Part shown: positions 31,717 to 32,064 of the stretch, piece after piece
Layout of the letters: each line of letters opens with the position of its first letter
Numbering within the stretch: position 1 is the first letter of the stretch
DNA from: Acidobacteriota bacterium
Lineage (GTDB): Bacteria; Acidobacteriota; Terriglobia; Terriglobales; Acidobacteriaceae
Direction: 5' to 3'
Assembly: GCA_003225055.1 (NCBI GenBank)
Contig: QIAU01000185.1
Span: 1-32,064, forward strand
DNA: 32,064 bases
Notes under the pieces: model-generated
Seen by the model: the letters and a program-made list of their open reading frames with translations, nothing else
Database searches by the model: none
Told to the model about the DNA's origin: nothing
Program-made: the position numbers and the translations under genes

Positions 31717-31727
31717 TTAGGTCATAC
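31717..31727. repeat. Second right-hand copy of the IS terminal motif
   Basis: TTAGGTCATAC is an exact inverse of the left terminal motif GTATGACCTAA. It lies 128 bp beyond the inner right copy. The segment in between (31589-31716) contains no ORF. It may be the element's leader with the transposase promoter, or a remnant of an adjacent insertion. Confidence 0.5.
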
Positions 31728-31913
31728 ATACCGAGAAGTTGCTCCGTTGATCGCCGAAGGGCTGGACCCCGCTCAATACGCGGGTTCAGAGATGATAAGC
31801 GCGATGTGACGCTAGTTCAAAATAGAGCGAGGACGGTAAACTCGGGCTAGATTGGGGAAGAGAGAGCCGGTGATGCGGGCAGAGCAGCGATTGAAAGTAG
31901 AGCTCGTCGCCCC

Positions 31914-31973
31914 AGGACCATCTTTCGGGCTTGTAGCTCGCCCAAATTCAATTTGCACCTCGAAGGTGGTCCT
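31914..31973. other. Imperfect inverted repeat in the gene-less right end
   Basis: AGGACCATCTTTCG (31914-31927) pairs with CGAAGGTGGTCCT (31961-31973) with one gap and few mismatches, around an inner GGGC...GCCC pair. It could fold as a 60-nt stem-loop. There is no T run on either strand. The rest of 31728-32064 holds no gene that I can support. Confidence 0.35.
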
Positions 31974-32064
31974 GAAGAGAGGTTCCCGACCCGAGATGAA
32001 TTAGGTCGGTGGTCGCAGATGCTGAGTCGGAGCCAGCTGCTCCTTGATTAATGACCGAAATTAT

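Noticed and set aside
31873-32004. 43-codon ORF near the right edge
   Set aside because: No ribosome site of quality, no signal or domain, and it covers the inverted repeat at 31914-31973.
1-32064. CRISPR arrays, tRNA and rRNA genes, integrase or att sites
   Set aside because: No regularly spaced repeats, no cloverleaf or rRNA-like sequence, and no integrase frame were found on either strand by eye.

Overview
The window looks like chromosomal DNA from a soil-type Gram-negative bacterium, most probably an Acidobacteriota (Koribacter/Solibacter-like). This rests on a high-GC genome with Gram-negative envelope genes (TonB, RND efflux with an outer-membrane factor, lipobox and Sec signals), on DUF4136 and other short exported families common in that phylum, and on many decayed gene fragments. 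The taxonomic call is inference; no rRNA or tRNA gene was seen.

Layout. 1-142 is the cut-off end of an IS200/IS605-type tnpB with its right-end hairpin. dinB (DNA polymerase IV) follows at 235-1488 and converges on a rare PilZ-TonB fusion (1494-2369, minus). A minus-strand pair, TonB-like protein then exported M48 metalloprotease (5796-2952), ends in a clear rho-independent terminator. Next come an APC amino-acid permease and a sodium:solute symporter (minus), and a divergent BadF/BadG-type (GlcNAc-kinase-like) kinase (plus). 10.0-12.8 kb holds a repeat-type helical protein, a secreted FKBP prolyl isomerase, and debris of three genes (a FecR-like C-terminus, a Crp/Fnr regulator, an S8 subtilase). 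18767-12872 (minus) is a complete RND efflux operon in the order pump, adaptor, outer-membrane factor. It is followed by a small membrane protein, a sorbosone-dehydrogenase-like protein, a Tat-exported aldo/keto reductase, a broken phoU and a type IV pilin gene.

The most interesting part is 23.9-29.6 kb (minus), which is visibly more A/T-rich. It encodes a membrane-anchored sigma-54 activator (DUF4118-like membrane part, coiled coil, AAA+ with intact GAFTGA, HTH), an HtrA/DegQ-like protease gene upstream of it, and four exported small or medium proteins downstream, including a 58-residue one. Two good -24/-12 sigma-54 promoters lie in front of htrA and of the 58-residue gene. I read this as a self-contained envelope-stress module in which the activator drives its own operon and a set of exported proteins. 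The htrA copy carries an internal deletion with a frameshift, so the module may be degenerating in this strain or may contain an assembly error.

The right end (29.87-31.73 kb) is an IS1634-like insertion sequence with three copies of its terminal motif. The last 340 bases hold no gene I can support, only one imperfect inverted repeat.
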